19,547 bases of DNA, taken from contig JAAAUF010000170.1 in the NCBI GenBank assembly GCA_015499985.1, forward strand, positions 35,950 to 55,496. Reading direction: 5' to 3'. Below the pieces are notes generated by a model. It worked only from the letters and a program-made list of their open reading frames with translations, had not been told where the DNA came from and searched no databases. The position numbers and the translations under genes are program-made. Origin of the DNA: Haplosporangium gracile (taxonomy: Eukaryota > Mortierellomycota > Mortierellomycetes > Mortierellales > Mortierellaceae). Positions 9,300-19,547 of this stretch are shown in pieces; the first letter of the stretch is position 1, and every line of letters starts with the position of its first letter.

Positions 9300-12200
9300 C
9301 CGGCGGCTGGTGATTGTCGATACAAGCTCAACACACCCAACAGATGGCCTTGGCTTTACAACTCAACAACAGCACACTGACAGTGATGGAAGCATTCACA
9401 CTTAGGCTAGTCTTTTTGTCTGCACAGAGGCACAAGACAGATGGATGGAACGAAAGTTCATGCCACGTTGTGGGTCTAGAAGTTTTCAAGACGTTCAGAT
9501 TCTATATTGTGCATTGCGGTGTGTTTTTATGATTTAACCCACCTGACCCGCCACAATAGTCAGCAACCCTGACAGAAAAAAAAAAGGGGAACTCGTGCTT
9601 CGCGTTCTTCGAGTCAGAGTTGTAGGCACTGTTGGAATTGTAAGCATTCTGCAAGATGGCCTTGACGACGAGGACAAGAGTCAGAGAGCTGAGTCTAATG
9701 TCCTTGGACCCGTCATTATCCATCAACTGATCAATAAAAGAAAACAAGCTCCTGGTCCCTCGAGTGTCGGTGAACGTACTTCTCATCTCTTATTGACTAT
9801 CAAAGCTATCGAGTAAGAATAACATGTCCTTCCTTGAAGGATATCGATGAGCCCTCAGGGTCCAGTCTCTTATCAAGTATCGGTGAACCGCCAGAATGCT
9901 GGCAACCTTTTCTTATTTCTCTTCTAAGAAGTTGCTAGTACGAGTGGACAGTATGGGCCTGCCTTTATTTTTCATTCATTTCTGGTAGCACAAAAAAACC
10001 AGCATACGAAGGAGTAGAGCTCTGAGAGCAGCACGAAAAGGCTCTGTCGTTGCTATTGCCATCTGTGGATGGTGCTCTCAACAGAAGAGGAGAAAGGTTT
10101 CTCATTCATAAAACAGGACCTTTTTCACTCGCCTTCTAAGAGTATGTACTGTAACGGTGTAGTACGGATATAACTGCTCAACTCCAGCTTAAGACAAGTA
10201 TCGAAGCATTCCTTCTCCCTGTTGTTCCCCGTTACTACCTGTCGGTACCCCAACTCTCCCGTCCCACTGGCGACTTTTTGCCTTTGATATGGGATCATGG
10301 GGTCGTGTAGAGCTAGATGTGTGTCCTTCTCCTTAACTTACTCCTTGCTATGATTAGCCGCACATCAAGGGAGGCTGAAGTTGTTGCGTATGTGTTTCGA
10401 TTGTTTCGGTGATTCTGAACTGATCGTTCGTTCGGATTCGTCAACTGGCCTCAATCAAGTCAACTTGTCGACCCAAAAAAATGATCCTTGACGAGAGTGA
10501 GTACAAGCTCCATCATACCATCATTACAGCCTAATGGGTACTACTGTTGTTTGGAGGGTAGATTGTTTGTTCAGGGTTTGTACCACTGTCTCTTTGGATG
10601 GATGAGATCGTATGCTGTGCCATTCGTTACTTTTTTTTTTCTTTTCTTGGCACTGCGTGGTTATCCGCTGCAGGAAAGAGAAACGAAAGAAGGCACAGTG
10701 CTCAACCTGGAAAAGCCGAAGCATCTACACTGAACAGAGAACGCCATCGGACAAGGTATCATACACCATGAAACAGAAACAACACCGACGATCATCCATC
10801 TCATTCACTTCCACCTATCCACCATACTCCTCTTCTTGTGAGTCTCTGTATCACCCCATTATCAGTTTGTGAGCAGAACCCATCCCATCGGAGCTACTTC
10901 TTCACCTTCCTCCCCTCAGGTGTCCAGAAAGGCCAGGGCTTGAAATGAAGATCGGAAACCAGAGTCAGCACGCCAAGGCTTCTTCTCCATCTCCTCTCTC
11001 TCCTTGCCTTACCATAGAGTCGAGATCCTCAATCGCTCCTTCATGATTAAAATTCCAATTTAGATAAAAAAGCAGGGATAGGTATTTGTACAGTCAGTGC
11101 CCCCATTCCCTCCCACACCCCGTCTTACATACCTTCTCCATGACCCCATGCTATTATAACCACAAAATGAACCAGTAGATGCATGGGGGTTTGTTCTTCT
11201 CCGTTGTGGTTTTCTCTCTCTTCATTTCTCTCATGTCTATTTTGTCTATCTTTCTCTTCGGAAAATAATTTGACAAACCAAAAATTGCAATCGCTCTCTG
11301 TTATTATCTGAACTCAAAAAACAACAACAATTGGCTCAATCGGCAGGAAGGTCTCTCTCCAATCCGTCGTCCTTCACCATTTACCCATTCGCCATTCGCC
11401 CCATACACTGTTCATTCAGGGTCCTCCAGTGACCCTTTAATTTCCTAGATGAACGAGCAAGCGAAAAGCAACTAGGGAACCCTTAGAGACTTAGCTTACT
11501 TTTCAACGGCCGAGTCCCTCTCCATTTGTGTCTTCTTGACACTTTGCGCACCCATTGTTCTGCCTAGTATCGTTTCTCTTTCTTTTAATGTCCTTTTTAC
11601 GAAAGATGCTCTACCATCACTAACAGGCGTATCCTCGTTTTCTAGACATCCGATTTCTCTTTTCCTGTCTTCGACGATACTTACCAGTCCCTTTCGTTCT
11701 TTTGTTTTTTCTCTTCGCTACAAGTCAAAAAAGAATTGGGTACAGCGGCGAGCAAGCGGACGTTTTAAAAAAAATAATGAGGTTGGAGTATACGCACACT
11801 CGCCACAAGTTCTACACCTTCCTCGTATGCCCCCTTCGTACTATCAAATGCCAAGAGCGGCAGAAAACTGTTTTGCATCCTCTCCTCCTCTATTAGGTTT
11901 CCCATTAAGCCTTCATCGCCTTTTACCCATAAGTCTTTCTTAAATTTGTGCAAACCCATTGCTCAGAAAATAATTTTTAAACAAGAGTAGAAGGAGGGAA
12001 TGACACTTACCAAACGAGCTTTAGGGCTCACACTATGGGGCTAACACTAGGGCACCCTTTAATACAAAAGCACTCCAAAAAGTAATAGTTGGAAACAAGG
12101 AGTGAGAATGCTTCAAAAATGTCGCTCGATTTTATTTTATTTTATGCCCTGTTGTAAAGCAAAGGCATCCGATCCACGTGGCTTGCATCCAATCTTTCCT

Positions 12201-12525
12201 GCAGCTAGACAAGACGGCGAAAGAAGAAGGAGGCCATGATCAACAAAATGGCGCGTCATGTTTGCTTATCATTTCGCTTCGCCTTTATTGAGGAGCTTTC
12301 AGATCCACAGGAAGATGACGTAGCGGATAGGCATGGCCAGCGTCTAAGGGGGGAGATCCGTTACGTCGTTCCACGTACGCAAAAGCACAGGATATCGGAT
12401 TCAATAACGCGCGTTTTTTGTATCTTTTTTTGTTTATTTACTTTTTTTTTCTGACGTCATTGACTAGCGGTGCGCGGTCAAGAATCAAATGCTGATGGTA
12501 GGTAGAGCCAGACCAGGACACGTCC
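9300..12525. other. 3.2-kb stretch without a supported gene
   Basis: No ORF longer than about 135 codons occurs and none carries recognisable motifs. The 135-codon plus-strand ORF at 11536-11943 is rich in Ser/Pro/Phe and has no domain. I looked for tRNA A and B boxes, inverted terminal repeats and polyprotein motifs and saw none. The left half shows short open patches on both strands that cannot be told from chance. The right end (about 12130-12525) should be the 3' UTR and flank of the thioesterase gene. Confidence 0.5.
12433..12438 (-). terminator. Probable polyadenylation signal AATAAA of the thioesterase gene
   Basis: The minus strand reads AATAAA here, about 90 nt after the thioesterase stop codon at 12526, within an A/T-rich tract. 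Two further overlapping AATAAA copies lie at 12131-12141, about 390 nt downstream of the stop, and could serve as alternative sites. Confidence 0.5.
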
Positions 12526-15175
12526 TCAAAGACCAAGGTTCTTGCGGTTGAGCTGGGCCAATTTAGTCCCCTCCATCCTACGACGCTTACCCTCGAGGTA
12601 CAACATCGACTCTGCATACGTCCTAGGCATGACCCTGGGCGTAATATATCCCTTGGGACCATCACTACCCTCCTCCTCACTCCGCTTGGGATCTGTAAAC
12701 GTGAACCAGAAATGATTGGTCGTCTCACGGGTTCCATTCTGGACGTCGAGCACATCGGCCTTGACCATGACCTGGAACGAATGGTGGTCTCCACCTTCTG
12801 CAAAGACGATCTGGGAATCGAGCTGGAGGAATGTGCCGATAGGAACGGGTTTACGGAAGGAGATCTCATCAAGGGCGAGGAAGGTCGGTCGGTATTTGAT
12901 GAACACTGAGGCGTTGCAGAATGCTAATTCGTAGGCAAGGCGCATCAGGTACCCACCAAAGATCTACCAGTTGAGGGAGGGGTTTTTCAGAAAGTAGAAT
13001 GAGTGAAAGGTGAGCAAAGTTTTTAGTGAGAAGGAACTACATTGTATGTTTACATGAGAGAGACAGGAGAATAGGATTGTACCTTGTCGTGGATGTTGCG
13101 GTCTTGGGGTTGCATAATTTGAATAGCGCTCATCTTGGTATCAGCCATCCACTCGACATCATCGGGTTTCTTGACTTTGAGCTGAGGGTTGTCGTACTTG
13201 GAGTACTCCAGATACAGATCGTGGATCAAGAAACGCTCATCCTGAGTTGGAGGCCGCTTGGTCAACGCCGTATCCGCCGCCTGGCGCTTTCTTGCCTTGT
13301 GGTCTAAAGGTTGTGAATTTGAACAAGAGTGAAGAAGAGCACTTTGGTTATCATGCTATCTTTGATAATCGGTGATGGAATGATGATGACGAAGAGCGTT
13401 GATACAGCAAAGACCCCCATGCTTACCTTCTCCCATTTGGAAGAGCCTCTTTTCAGCATCGTTCTGGAGAAGTAATGGATTGACCTGGGCAGCTTTGCCT
13501 GTCAGGGCGTCTCGAGCGACCATGGTGAATCTCGCTACCAAAATGGTATCTCCTTGCTCACCAAGCTTGTCTTTGTTAATCTCCTCCATCTTCATGAACA
13601 CTGTCATCATAGATATAAACAACAACAAATAGTAGTGGTGAGTACTCATTTTCTTCGTGTTCTCATTGCTACTGTCAACATAAAAAGATGGAGTACTCAT
13701 TCTTACCTTCCATGGAACTGTATCCGACATACGTGACATGTCCAGAGAGACGCAAGTCACTGACGCCGAAGGGTTTCAAGAAATCGATACGATCGACCGA
13801 GGCTGTGACAATGGTCAGCGGTGAGCTCTCAAACTTGCCGTCGTCGCAATGCTTGTAAGAGATTGCTCCTGCTAACGCATCCAAATCCTCCATGATCTTT
13901 CCGTGTCTGACGGTGCCTCCAAAGTTGATATACTCCTCCAGAAGAGCCTTATCGGTAGCAAAAGGAAGAATAATTTCAGTATAAGACTGCTGCATGGTCT
14001 TGAGGACGAGTTCACGCCTGGAGTACTTCTTATTGGGGTCTACGTTTCCCTGAGCAGAGGTTGAGGTGGGTGATCCGTGGCGTTGGGCGAGTTTGTCGAT
14101 CCAGGAGGTGATGGGACGGACGGTGAAGACCTTGTTGCGCGGGTTGTTGGCCTCTGCTGCTGCGGCTGCCGCTACGGGTGAGATGAATGTCGATGGTGAC
14201 GAGCCTGCTTCAATTTTGGTGGCGCAAGTAAGGTATGTGTGAGTAAGTTTGATGTTACAGTTCGACTGTCCTGGGAATGAGAGTAAGAGATAGGCGAATC
14301 TTCCTTATTTGGGGTCATTCATCATCGATCATCATCATAACTTTTGGGGCGCTTGTCCAATTTATCGCTTTTTAGTATTTTTTTGAAGCACCGCACGATA
14401 GAGCCAACAAGGATGCAAAGCGTCATCGGCAGGCGTATAGGAGAAGAAGGTGACAACGTGGCAATTGACAAGTTAGCCCCTGCTGTGTGCCTGACTGACT
14501 GAGAATCAAACAGCCATTGATAGAAAATGGCGCGCACAACAATCACAACTCAGCAAAACAGTCCCCAACCCAGCCAACATACATCCTCAAACACATTCAT
14601 GTAGACGCATAGCACATAGATAATAAACTCATCAATTCATACATATACACACACAAACAACAAAAAAAAGAGAGAGAATCGACTCCGCCCAACAAGCTGG
14701 TCCTTGATGTTCTTTTTAAGATCTCTGACCTTTCCCCCGTTCTTACCCGCACAAGAAACAGAAAAATAGAAAAAAAGTAAATCACCTCGCACACACATAA
14801 AAAAAAAAGACAGTCTCAATCTCTAAGCTCCCCTGCTGTTGCTGCCTGTCTGCATTATCAGATCGTCAAAGTGATCAAATGCGCCCAAGAAAAACAATTC
14901 TTACCATTAGTGGTGATCACGGTAGACCCAGCCTTGTTGGAGGCACTCAACTTGTCAAGAAGCTCGCTTCCCTTCTTGTTAGCAGAGAGGTGTTTGGAAA
15001 TAATCTGATCCTTGGGCGTGGCTGGCTCCTTGGCACACGACTTTGAGACTAAAAAGTAAAGAGGCTTTTCTGTGTTGAGGTGTCTCTTGACACTGGTGTT
15101 TACATTCACGCATGGGAAGCGGGTTGCTCGAGAGAGAAGGAGTCGAGAGGAGGAGGAGGATGTGATGCGCTGCAT
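12526..15175 (-). CDS. ACOT9: Mitochondrial acyl-CoA thioesterase, ACOT9 type (533 aa)
   Basis: Hydrolyses acyl-CoA to free fatty acid and CoA, probably in the mitochondrial matrix. Exons (minus): 15175-14905, 14204-13707, 13600-13427, 13303-13083 and 12963-12526. All introns are GT-AG and in phase. Residues 1-40 are rich in Ser, Arg and Leu with no acids until Glu37 (MQRITSSSSSRLLLSRATRF), a typical mitochondrial presequence. The first hotdog domain starts about residue 150, with the ACOT9-like block SYTEIILPF followed by GGTVRHGKIMEDLDALAG and SPLTIVTASVDRIDFLKP. The linker contains FTMVARDALTGKAAQVNPLL. The second hotdog starts at about 382 with the hallmark RNIHDKIFGGYLMRLAYELA. Length and tandem hotdog order match the family. 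An ATG at 15244 would add 23 residues; I prefer 15175 because the presequence then begins at once. The 700-nt first intron is far longer than the other three (106-123 nt). Confidence 0.93.
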
Positions 15176-15690
15176 TGTAATGTGTAAGTGAATGGAGCGA
15201 GCGTGAGGTAAAAAAAATTGAGTTTGCGTGATGTGATGTGACACAAAGAGAGAAGGGAAAAAATAGAGTGTCTGTGCGTGTTGGTGGGAGGGAGAGTGAA
15301 AGAAGGAGGGTCAGTGAAAGGATTATTTGGTACAAGGGGAAGGGGGTGCAGATATAGATGAAAAGAAAGAAAAAAGAAAAAAAAAGAAAAAAAGATGAAT
15401 GGGGGATGAGGGATGAGGGATGAGGGATGAAGAAGAAGAAGAATGTCAAAAGTGAGCGAACAAGAAAAACCCTTTTTATGCTCCTTTCTCTCTCTGTCTC
15501 TCTCCCTCTCGTTGATTCATTCAAACCCATGCGTGCTGAGACTGAAAAATCAATGTTTCTGAGATCGGTAAGAGGGCAAAGCACATCCTTGCTGAGTTCA
15601 TGATGATACGGTATGATAACCAGATAGATAGCGAGTCATCTCTACACTCTGCGCAAAAATATCTTTCCTTTTACCTTTAGTTTATTCTCA
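15176..15690. promoter_or_regulatory. Thioesterase promoter/leader and 3' end of the upstream peptidase gene
   Basis: 515 bp lie between the peptidase stop and the thioesterase start (head to tail). The minus strand is strongly pyrimidine-rich from 15240 to 15435, the usual leader style here. Within it a perfect 7-bp tandem repeat, GGGATGA x4, occupies 15403-15430 on the plus strand, next to a GAA run and A-rich tracts. An AATAAA on the minus strand at 15681-15686 lies only 5 nt past the peptidase stop. No ORF is credible. Confidence 0.55.
15403..15430 (+). repeat. Perfect 7-bp tandem repeat (GGGATGA)x4
   Basis: Four head-to-tail copies with no mismatch, flanked by a G run on the left and GAA units on the right. 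It lies about 230-255 bp upstream of the thioesterase start codon. Confidence 0.95.
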
Positions 15691-17680
15691 TTACGGAACT
15701 CGTGTACTTGTGACAGACTTGCTACTCTCGTGCTCATCCTCAGTCCACCCCACAGATAGCGACGGATACCTCGTAAACAACTGCAACGACGGCGAAGACG
15801 ACGACGAACATGATGATGACCGATGACTTGACCCTCCGGCAGCTGCACCACCACCACCACAACGACGGTCACTATCGTCGCTATACAGTCCGGATATACC
15901 AAGCAGCTGGTACTGTGCCTTGGCAACGCCCGATCCCACTTGTAGTCGAAATGCCTTTAACAAGTATTGCGCATCCAGTTTCTTGTCTCCTACCACTACA
16001 GCCTTGGAGCCCGAAGAATGTGAGAGTGAGATGGCATCCCTTCTGAGAGTAGGAATAGCATTGTGGAGCCAACGACCAGGATCAAACACCAGCAGATTCA
16101 TCCCTCGATCCTCCTTCAAGATTTCAATCCCAACAATGGTGCGAGAGTGACCCTGGTGCTGCATGTAGAGTGGTGGCTTGGCTGTCTGGATGATCTGACC
16201 TTGCCTTTCGTACCCATTCTGTTGCAAGTTGTTAACCTGGAGAGACAATGGTGCAGACAAGGGTGACCAATTCGGAGAGCGAAAGTATTCGTAAACGGCC
16301 GCAAACATCGCAGGGTGAGTTCCATCAGGGCCGCTTGGCATATGAAAGTCGAGGATACTGCAGCGGACGCCAAGTGAGCACAAAACAGACCATGCTTCGG
16401 TTGTCCCGATCCACTTCTTGGTGCCCTCGACCTTGTGGTTCAATTGTGCCGCTCCCTGCCCGTCGAATCCGATCGTCCAAGCGTATTCGAGTTGGCGCTG
16501 CAGTTCTGCGATCGTCGGGGTATTAGACGTAGTTCTGGTGGCAGAGCTGGTGCTTGTTGCTGCTGTGAAGTCTGTTTGACCGACAACATACGAAAGCAGC
16601 ATCTGAATGTTCCTATACCCGCATCCCCATCCTCCATCTGTCTTATCGCTTTGAAAGAACATTACAGAGGGGTCTGCAAGGTAGGCCTGTTGTGTGACAT
16701 CTTGAGCAAGAGACATTTCGAGCAGCATCCTAATCTTATCGATCAGTCCAGTTATTCCCATAGCAGAAGGTGAGGTGGGTTCCTGCACAAAGGACAATCG
16801 GCTCTGTGTTGGTGATGATGGTCTATTTGATGGAGTTCTGGGCTCACGAGGGGAATGAGTCAGGAATCCATCCATGGTAGTCTGTCCTGTGCGTTTCTCT
16901 TCCTTGGGAGGTTTTAGCTGGGGTGCAGGGCTATATGTTGAGTTTGTCCTGGATCGTTTGTTGGAGGGGCTATCTTCTAGGTCGTATGCACGCTAAAAAT
17001 CAGTCAAGAAGATCACTTATTGTCAGCATGCATACCTTTCTCAGAGCAGGTAAATAATTGCTGGATCACTCAGATAATTAATTACCTTTGCATCGCGATC
17101 ACCCTGTAGTTGTTCTGCAAAGTGCATGTCCATGTGCTCTGCCATATCTCGTATGTGCACTGTTTTGATTACAATAATAAAAAGACTTTGTCAGAGCAGC
17201 ACTCGATGATAAATAATAAAATAATAAAAAAAAAAGAAGTGCAGTGAGGAGAAGCACCATACCCATCATGTTACAATCCTGTGCTTCGCAAGGGATCTTG
17301 AAGTCATCCTCAGTGTCCTTTGTCGGCGGACCGGCTTTTGTAACATCGGGTGAATCAAAAAGGCCACTGTGACCAGGTGGTTTAGCTTCGTCTTGGAGCT
17401 TGTATGGGTGTATGAGGTGGACGGGAGTCTGGTCCAGAGGAGGAAGCAGCTGTTCTTGTTCTTGTATTTCCTCGTCTGCAAAGTGCGAGTTGACATGGTT
17501 TTCGAATGCAGCGTGGTCGCCATGGAATGGGTCAGGACAGATTGGGCAAGTGTGGATGTCGCTGTCTGCTATTGATGTTGTTGTTGTTGTTGTCATGTTG
17601 TTGCTGTAATCTACCATTGAGTGTGACCCTTCTTCTTCCTTCGTTGACTGTACTCCGTTTGCTGGGAGTAAGAGACGCAA
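15691..17680 (-). CDS. ZUP1/UFSP-type cysteine peptidase (family C78) with two C2H2-like fingers (597 aa)
   Basis: Predicted deubiquitinase or UFM1-type protease. Exons (minus): 17680-17263, 17159-17086 and 16992-15691, with GT-AG introns of 103 and 93 nt in phase. Finger 1 is C45-x2-C48-x13-H62-x3-H66. Finger 2 is created by splicing across intron 1: C131-x4-C136-x11-H148-x3-H152. The C78 domain spans about residues 240-530. Its nucleophile is Cys288 in TDGGWGCGYRNIQML. The histidine is His446 in QGHSRTIVGIEI and the aspartate is Asp468 in LLVFDPG, the usual Cys-His-Asp set, so it looks active. N-terminal fingers plus C78 match ZUP1 (K63-linkage-specific, genome maintenance) better than UFSP1/2. 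S. pombe mug105 is a related fungal family member. Residues 201-208 (QTTMDGFL) resemble a PCNA-binding box. The tail from 535 is Ser/Gly-rich. The exact substrate is uncertain. Confidence 0.92.
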
Positions 17681-17787
17681 AGAAGAGGAACTGACAGAAA
17701 GCTATTTTCGTATTGTATTGTTATTTTGGTGGCGGAGAATATTCAAATAAGGAAAGAGCCATGGTTCAGGCCTCATTCTGAGTGCCT

Positions 17788-17792
17788 ATTGG
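17788..17792 (-). promoter_or_regulatory. CCAAT box
   Basis: ATTGG on the plus strand, i.e. CCAAT on the minus strand, within gcctATTGGctgc. It is 28 bp from the TGACGTG element and about 110 bp upstream of the peptidase start. Confidence 0.45.
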
Positions 17793-17819
17793 CTGCATCG
17801 ACGCAAATCCAGCCTTTGA

Positions 17820-17826
17820 CACGTCA
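17820..17826 (-). promoter_or_regulatory. Unfolded-protein-response element (TGACGTG)
   Basis: The plus strand reads CACGTCA within ttgaCACGTCAgcg, so the minus strand reads TGACGTGTC. TGACGTG is the core of the XBP1/Hac1-type UPRE, and calnexin is a standard UPR target. The site is about 207 bp upstream of the calnexin ATG. A seven-base match can be chance; position and target gene raise its likelihood. Confidence 0.5.
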
Positions 17827-18032
17827 GCGACTACGAAGGGCATGGAATAACCGTTTCAGCCTGTTCAAATAAAATTGCGACACACACACACACCCCCCTC
17901 CCACACTCACCCCTTGATCAACTCTTCTTCATCCCCTTCTTCTTTCTTTCTTTCTTTACTTTTTCCTCTTCTCCCACTCTTCACGCACATCCTCTCCTCT
18001 CCCTCACCCCCACATAACCGCACTTAATCACA

Positions 18033-19547
18033 ATGACTCGCATCTCCTTGGGCCTCGTCACTCTTCTGGCATTGTCCTCGGCCGTGAGCATCGTCAACGC
18101 TCATGAAGGACACGACCATGCCCAGCAAAAGTTCAACATGCCTGGTGATGAAGGCTATTCATCCGACGCTCCTGCCCTCCAGGACTTCAAGGTAATAAAA
18201 GCAAAACCAACGCGACTGTGAAGTATTACGATTCAAGGACGAAGATAGTCGTGGTAGTATTCAAACAACCAACTTACCCACAACTGACGCGTGAAATAAT
18301 AACACTTTTTCTTTTGTTATGTTACGTGAATTCACGATAGGCCACATCGATTAAGGCCCCCTTCGTGGAGCAGTTTGCTGACAATTGGTCGGCACGCTGG
18401 ACTGCCAGTGAGGCCACCAAAGAGACCACTGCCGAGGGCGAGGTCTTTAGCTATGTTGGCCAGTGGAGCGTCGAGGAGCCTACTGTCTACCCTGGTCTGA
18501 AGGGCGACAAGGGCTTGGTCGCCAAGAGCCCCGCTGCCCACCACGCCATCTCTGCCTCCTTGCCCGAGGTTGTTGACAACAAGGACAAGACCCTCGTCGT
18601 CCAGTAAGTGTTAATCCCATCTACAAGTGACTTGCACGTTAAAACTTTGTAACAGTAGCTCTCTTGAACCAAAATGGACCTATCGCACCTTTTATTAATG
18701 CATATATCTCCTCCCCAGGTATGAGGTCAAGGCTCAGACTGGATTGGAGTGCGGTGGCGCCTATATGAAGCTCTTGACGGATTCCCCCGAGGGCATCAAG
18801 TTCAAGGAATTCTCTAACGACACCCCCTACACCATTATGTTCGGACCCGACAAGTGTGGAAGCACCAACAAGGTCCACTTTATTTTCCGTCACAAGAACC
18901 CTGTCACTGGGATCTACGAGGAGAAGCACCTCCAGTCTGCTCCTTTGGCCAAGTTGGGCTCCCTCACCAACCTCTACACCTTGATCGTCAAGTAAGCATT
19001 TCTATGGACGTTACCGTTCGACTTGTTTTTTTTTAGTTGTATCTAGAAGGTCAATTTTTAACGTGGCACTTATTTCGTTGCTGGAATAGACCTGATCAGA
19101 CTTATGAGATCAAGATCAACAGAGAGAGTGCTTCTTCTGGATCGCTCTTGGAGGACTTCCAGCCCCCAGTCAACCCTTCCAAGGAGATCGACGACCCCAC
19201 CGACAGCAAGCCCGCCAACTGGGTCGAGGTTGCCCAGATCACGGATCCCAAGGCCACCAAACCCGATGACTGGGATGAAGATGCACCCGCCCGTATCCTC
19301 GACGAGAAGGCTGTCAAGCCTAGCGACTGGCTGGAGGACGAGTCGGCAGAGATCCCCGACCCCGATGCCGTCAAGCCCGAGGACTGGGATGACGAGGAGG
19401 ATGGTGACTGGGTCCCTGTTTCGATTCCTAACCCCAAGTGCGAGAGCCATGGCTGTGGCAAGTGGGTTCGCCCTTACATCTCCAACCCCGCATACAAGGG
19501 CAAGTGGTCTGCTCCTTTGATCGACAATCCCGATTACAAGGGCGTCT
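18033..19547 (+). CDS. cnx1: Calnexin, ER lectin chaperone (5' part, cut by the window end)
   Basis: Binds monoglucosylated N-glycoproteins in the ER and assists their folding. Exons: 18033-18191, 18341-18603, 18719-18991 and 19090 to the window edge; three GT-AG introns in phase; 384 residues visible. Residues 1-23 are a signal peptide ([23 protein letters not shown], cleavage predicted before His24). The lumenal lectin domain has the conserved Cys152-Cys187 pair ([11 protein letters not shown] and GPDKCGS). The P domain starts near 265, with four motif-1 repeats centred on KPANW, KPDDW, KPSDW and KPEDW, followed by motif-2 copies including [19 protein letters not shown]. Four motif-1 copies and the GCGKW Cys indicate calnexin, not calreticulin (three). 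The C-terminal membrane span and cytosolic tail lie beyond the window. The divergent promoter carries a UPRE-like motif. Confidence 0.96.

Larger units (their letters stand above)
17681..18032. promoter_or_regulatory. Divergent promoter of the C78 peptidase and calnexin
   Basis: 352 bp separate the two start codons. The calnexin side is a CT-rich leader (17880-18030: CA repeat, then C/T runs including CTTT units) ending in atcacaATG. An AT-rich element (caaataaaatt) near 17865-17876 may act as the core promoter for calnexin. A CCAAT box (reverse) and a TGACGTG element lie upstream of it. Confidence 0.65.

Noticed and set aside
9502..10350. Minus-strand patches that look like a decayed gene: the same frames stay open for 30-95 codons between single TAA or TGA stops, all explainable as CAA or CGA to stop changes
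   Set aside because: Frames were chosen after the fact; open patches of this size occur on both strands here by chance, and no motif or homologue is recognisable.
10481..10733. Possible plus-strand exon ending at a perfect GTGAGT donor (10497) with acceptor ctgcag near 10674
   Set aside because: The joined product is under 40 residues and basic, with no support from a leader or homology.
11330..11385. tRNA A-box-like string (TGGCTCAATCGG)
   Set aside because: No matching B box or cloverleaf downstream.
12010..12060. TTAGGG/CTAGGG-like words resembling telomere repeats
   Set aside because: Only scattered single copies, not tandem.

Overview
The window looks like nuclear DNA of a filamentous, early-diverging fungus, most likely Mortierellaceae-like. 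This is an inference from gene style and protein families, not from a marker. Genes have several short GT-AG introns (mostly 90-160 nt). CT-rich leaders precede start codons, trinucleotide microsatellites are common, and the proteins are typical fungal housekeeping or regulatory types. No rRNA, tRNA, CRISPR, plasmid or intact mobile element was seen.

Layout. (1) 68-1897 (+): five-exon gene for a 248-residue protein I do not recognise. (2) 2380-5739 (-): one-exon gene for a 1119-residue, largely disordered putative nuclear regulator with an N-terminal coiled coil and a C-terminal cluster of four CxxC knuckles, partly GATA-like. It converges with gene 1. (3) 5740-12525: 6.8 kb without a confident gene. 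It holds two weak candidate small genes that diverge from about 8.0-8.4 kb (7121-7437 on -, 8853-9299 on +), each preceded by a CT-rich leader on its own strand. (4) 12526-15175 (-): five-exon mitochondrial acyl-CoA thioesterase of the ACOT9 type with two hotdog domains. (5) 15691-17680 (-): three-exon ZUP1/UFSP-type peptidase (family C78) with two C2H2-like fingers and a p21-like PIP-box-like motif. (6) 18033 to the right edge (+): calnexin, cut off by the window end inside its P domain.

Genes 5 and 6 share a 352-bp divergent promoter. It contains a CCAAT box and a TGACGTG motif that matches the unfolded-protein-response element, as expected for an ER chaperone. The most distinctive structural signal is in gene 1: intron 1 carries (TTG)13 and intron 4 carries (CAA)10. 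These are perfectly complementary in the pre-mRNA and flank exons 2-4, a layout that could favour exon looping or circular RNA.
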